The notes under the pieces are model-generated. The model worked only from the letters and a program-made list of their open reading frames with translations. It was not told the DNA's origin and made no database searches. From Loripinus fragilis (taxonomy: Eukaryota; Mollusca; Bivalvia; Lucinida; Lucinidae), in NCBI GenBank assembly GCA_964019695.1, contig OZ026526.1:7211254-7275253 (forward strand): DNA of 64,000 nt, written 5' to 3'. The translations under genes and the position numbers were made by a program. Positions 37,301 to 43,300 of this stretch are shown here, one piece after another (position 1 is the stretch's first letter; the number at the start of each line of letters is the position of its first letter).

Positions 37301-40300
37301 GAACTGGGTGTTTCTTTACTTAAATTGTATTTTTGTATTCTTGCTTTTATGAGTGATGCTTTGTTGGTCTGTGTTCTCAGGTCACTTTCTTGATGTGTTA
37401 TTTGTTGTTCTGTAGTCTATGATTGTGGCATGTCCTGTTCATACTTAGTTTTATCACATGACATCGCATCTGTGCGTGATATAACGCCATGTTTTAAACC
37501 GAATAACCACTTGAGTATTTCAAATTTTGGTAACATTATGAAATGATACTCATTACAAATAAAAGTATATTATGCACTAAAAATACGATTTCAAAGTTAT
37601 TTCAGTGTCATATAATATGATAAAAAGAATATTTCATTCTTTCTCCTGTATTAACGAATTTATTAAATGTGTATCGAAAGTGATAAAACGCTCTGCAATC
37701 CTCACAGTTTATCTCTTTTCCTTAACATGTTTAATAGATTCAATGTCACATAATCACTCATTTGAATATATTACAGAGTATGTTCCTTGTGATGAAGCAG
37801 AATGCTCAGTGATTTCCAATTGCAACAAGAACAAACATTGCATCTGTGAAGGTCTGACTGGTTACACATTCTGTACGTTAGTGAGACCTGGAATGCTGGA
37901 GTCTATGGAAACTAATATTGGTAAGCAATAATCCATTCAAACAAGACAAAAAGAAAACAGTGAATAGCTAAGGCCTAATAATTATATAGAGGATCTTACA
38001 TGAGTGCTCATGTTTTATTGAATTTATTAAACGAGTTGGGGAAAAGAGATAAAATGCGAGGCTTGCCGAGCATTTTATCTCTTTTTTGCAACGAGTTTAA
38101 TAAATTCAAAAATACAAGAGCACGAATGTTAGATTCTATTTATCATATGACAAATACTTTGAAATCTCATTTCTGGCGTAAAAACGTTATGATTTTGTCG
38201 TCGTTATGGGCGTCATAACGTTTCCCGTAAATCACTAGTGGTTTACAGATTTTATTGCATGGCGTTATTTCACTCCCAGGCGCTACGTCATATGATAAAT
38301 GGCATTTTCCATTATAGGGATCAAACATATTTTTCTATGCATTAACATTTGCTGAACCAACAGGGTGGTGTTGAAAATAGAAAGTGACTATGATCAGGAA
38401 GTACCATAATCACAAACTGCAGACAAACCCATGGCATCGTGAGGAAGGGCCACACATCAATCACGATACACCAGAAAGACAAACGAAGTAAAGAAACCAG
38501 CTTTTTCTTCCCCATCAAGATGATTGCAACACTAGAATGGACATAAAGAAACACACTACAAAACATAGAACAAGAAAAACTGTAACATGTGTTACATGTT
38601 ATAAACGGCGTTGTTGAAAGGTTCTTATGAGTAATAATTGATGAAGGATAATAATGAAGTTTTTTTTTCGCAATGAGATATACATTAAAGCGGCTTTGAA
38701 ATGAGTCATTAAATGCTTGACGTTTCGCTAATAAACTATTCAATCAGACGGTGATGGGGAAGCAAGCTTTTGTGGATACTTGTTATCTTCAGTATTTTCT
38801 GGAAACCAATACTTGTCCATGGGGAAAGAAAAAGTTAGACTGCATTACGTCCCTTGATATACAGTATTTAAAAAAGAAAAAGTCTACGAAAAAGTCAACT
38901 TTTGTGAGTTCCAAAATGATATCCCATGCATTTTCCTCCTTCAGATAGAAATAAATCCAAACCCAGTCATGAATTTGCGGGTGATAGGAAAAATCTACTA
39001 ACATGATCCGCGTTTCGATGACATGGAAACAAACCTCAGGTCAAACCAATCCAATAATCTATTTTCCGCGTTTTGCCTTTAATCTTTCTAAGGATATTTT
39101 CTTTGCTTATTCATATTTTCTGCTTGTATGCCCGTTGTCCGTTCTGTTTGTTTGTTTAACATTTTCTTGCTCCTATTTTCTAATAAAATGAAAAGTTCTT
39201 TTCTGTTTTATCGTGGCACAAAACAATTTAACCACGCACACGGCTAATTATAGAATGAATGACGTCACAATGATTTAAAGAATACGTATTTAATATACTT
39301 ATTTAAGAGTTTCGTATCTATACTAGTAATGAATTTATCAATAAGTTCGCCCAGAAAACCGCTGATAACACATAATTGGAAATATTTTCTTGGTAAAATA
39401 TTAATTACAATTCTAAGTTATTCTAAGTTAGACCATTAGACCAGCTGATGAGAGTGAAAAATAGGTACAGCCCGTTGGGTAGAACAGATGTTGAACATCC
39501 AACATTTACACTGAAAAGACACCCGATTTTAGACGTTTTAAATACTCTTTTAATCAGAGAAGGCTACATTTGTTTTTACTTTACCCTTGGAAAAACGAAA
39601 TATTTAATCAAAACGTTATTCATTGAACAATAACTTTGATCACACCCCTCTTCGGAATAGTCCATTTCAAAACCAATTTCAATTGTAGGCTAAGTAACCA
39701 CTGTTTCATAAATGAACTAATATTCATAAGTAACTAATTTAGTTACTTATGCATTAATAAGTAACGCCGTAGACAAATACAGAATCCCATAATGAGAGTA
39801 ACAATCAACATTGAATCAAAACAACAGAACCACTGCCCACTGTAGTCATACCACTACGGCAATTTGGGTCTCGTCACTTATTTCGGTGTTAAGGTAACTT
39901 TCTCACCATGTTCAATTTCTTCATTTAATCACAGATGAACGCCTCAAAATGCGTGGGTTCCGATTAATTTTTGTTCATCAAATTCACATTGTATCTTTTA
40001 TCTTTAAAATTATGTGAAAACTTTAAAGTTTGATGTCTAGGCATGAAATAACTAATTACGGTTTCGTCATCGTGGACAATTAATCAATGACGAAACCGTA
40101 TAATTATGACTAAACCGTAATTGTTATTTTTTTTTAATATAACTGTAAAATAACACTTTTAAAATCTGATTTTATCTCCGTTTTGGCAAAACAGCACAGA
40201 GGTTGTTAACTAGACGATGCAATCTCGAAGCAAACATATTTGAAAGTTCTCATTTTTGTCAGCCTTTATTTGAAGGTTATTTTACTATAACACCGGAGTG

Positions 40301-43300
40301 TGTGACGAGACCCAAATTGCCGTAGTGGAATGACTACAGTGCTGCCTTAAAACGGACAGCAGCCAAAGCCACCGGGGGCTCCCTGATCATGACTGGTGAG
40401 TGTTTTAACAGCTCTAGGAGGAATCTAACAGATGTTAGTGTATCAGAAAACCATGTTTGACCGTTATGTTTGCATAAAGACCTTTTGTCAATTGAAAACC
40501 TTTAGAAAAGCGCTCCGAAAAGTTCATGTTTTTATTACGATAATGGCACGCAAAAGCATGAATGATTTTTAGATTTTGAAAACACTTGTTCCAAATTATG
40601 CCCCTGGAGCCAAAAATGGGCCGGCCCCGGTGGTCACATCTTTTACAGCATCACATAGTAGACCTCTACCAAGTTTGTTTAAATTATACCCCTGGGCCAA
40701 TAATGGGCCAACTGGTTTATATAAAATCAACTTTTTCAGAATATGGTCATGTTGCATATCAAGTTAAAGGGAATGAAGCATACAGCAACGTGTAGACAAA
40801 TGTTTTGCCAATAAACATACCCTTGACCCTTGGGTGGGGGTCAATGCAAGTGAATTGATAGTTTTTAGTTATGATCAGAGTGATACCAAAGATGAACTTG
40901 GGTGTTGGAGAAATGGGATCTATATTTTGTGGTTAACATCCTCTCCTTGTGGCAATAACTCATATGAGCAATCCAGGGCCCATCGGCCCTCTTGTTTTCT
41001 TGACATTGGTCAAGTAGTCATGAACTTGAAGTATAGAGTGGAATAAGTAACACAGTAAAACCTGTCTTAAGGGGCCACTCAAAAAGACCAAAAAATGTTT
41101 TTCAAGACTGATTAGCGCTTAATGCAGGTCAAAAATATTATAGAATGCTCCAAGAGAGAATTATGTAATACTTCCAACCTGCAATAAGCTACCATTTGTA
41201 TTTAATACCTTTGTTTTGTCTATTTTAGCGGCCGTTTAAGACAGCTTATACTGTAATTGTTGTTTTGAAATAAAATCCTTTTGGAACATTTACTGAAATA
41301 ATCAAAGACAGTATTTTAAATTAACTTGAAAAATTTAGGCTTTCCCAAAAATCGTTTGCATTTGTTAACAAGTCCACCATAAGATATCAATGATAAACCA
41401 ATATTATATTGAACAATCAATTTTGAGTGTCTATGATATAATTAAGAAATTGCTTTACATACCTGAACCTTTGTAAGTCACTTCTGTGAAAGTTCCATTT
41501 CCGTATGAGATGTTTCAATTGCTTCTTTTATCATATTTGTAGAGAATACTGCTGAAGAGTTTGTAAGAAGAGGCTGGAAATATAAATTTATTACAGCGTT
41601 TACAATACTTGTGATAGTCTGCCTTGTGATTCATTGTACCAGGGTTTTCAGAAGAAAGTAAGTTAGATTTTGTTGTTTGATTTGATTTTTACGTCCCAAT
41701 CAACAATCTTTCAGTTAGATCAGGACTGGTCTTCCTGGGTTGAACCAGTACTAGGCTATGATTAATGCGTCTTGTACAAGAACATGACGCAGTGACGCGC
41801 TGGTGAGGCTCGGACACGCTGCCCTTTGGTCTCAAGTCAAGCACTCTCCCACTGAGCCACTGCGCTCCAAAGTAAGTTAGATTAAAACTAAATCAAATGC
41901 AGCTTTTTAGTTTGTTTTCAAACTAAAATAAACTCATAAATCGCCAACTATAATTTGCAGCAGACAAGAAATTCAAATTTTGCTGCTTTTTTTCAAAAAA
42001 AACAAATGAGGCATGATATTTTACGAGAATCGACTGCTGACAGACGATTCTCATGAAATAGCATTCCTTATTTTTTCGATAATTTGAAAAGATGTAACAA
42101 ATTTTGTCAACTGCTGCAGTCGTGATTGGCGCTTTAAGGGTTAAGTTTGTTTTCAAACAAATAGTATGCTCAATTGTACAAGAGTGATTTAGTATGTTAA
42201 CTCTTAATCTGCGAATTACGACTAAATACCATCTGCTATGAGACGTCTGCTGTTTCTTTAAAACGTCTTCGAATCAAACCATGTGGACCCAGATCAGCTT
42301 GCTCCTAGAGATCAGACTGTCTGATCTGAGTACACATTGTTTGTCATGCCGAAATTAGTCCTTGAAGTAAGCATTTACATGCAGCAGACAACATTTTCAG
42401 ATGCTTTCTTCACAGCAGGCAAAGGGTTCAAATGAACTTTTCATCACATTTATTTGCTGATTTTGCTTCAAACTAACCTCGTGCTCAATTGCATCCTTTT
42501 TTACAATATAGCAAACACACTGCTACTTGGCTTGTTTTCAAAGTACTTTTTTCGACATTGCATTGATTATTCACAGTAAGTTAACATGAACTATATATCA
42601 CATTAATTTCAAACTAATAACATGGTCTTATACACCAAAGTTCCCATAAGATAGTCACTTAAATGGACTACTCAATTCAGCCAAAATCATTCCAGTATTC
42701 CATTGCACCAGAGTCTTTAGATTATTTGTTTGTTTAATTGGATTCTTTATGTCCCAGTCAACAATTTTCAGTCATGGTGTGAAGGGTCTTCGTGGGTTGC
42801 TAAAGTGTCTTGCTATATGACAGAATGCAGTGCCTCCTGTGAGGCTCGAATCTGCAACCCCTCCGTCTCGCTCTACCACTGAGCCACTGTGCTCATCAAT
42901 TTTTTAGATGAAGGTAACTTTAATGCACCATACAATGGATTCACCTACTGAGTTTGCTTTCACACATTTAATTATAAATTATATAGTAATCAATGAAACT
43001 GGAAAAAAGGATCCTTCAGATGTAGAAAGAAGCTACAATATTTGATAACAGCAGACTCAACTCTTTTCAGGAAAATTACTGGAAAATGCAACAATTCAAA
43101 TGGCCCCTTGTACTGACTTAAGTCGATTAGGATTTCTGTCATAACCAATATTTCAAAAGAACCAAAAATGAAACCCATACATGACTTATCAGTGTCTTTG
43201 CTGTCAACATGCATAAACAACGACTTACTAGTGCAAGAGTCCATTTAGTGCACAGCACAGCCTCTGATCTGATATGATTCGTCCATGTGCGGATCCAGAG

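Noticed and set aside
40576..41046. Overlapping short open frames at 40576-40795 and 40834-41046
   Set aside because: They sit between mobile elements in an intron, lack splice signals and resemble common non-coding dispersed sequence.
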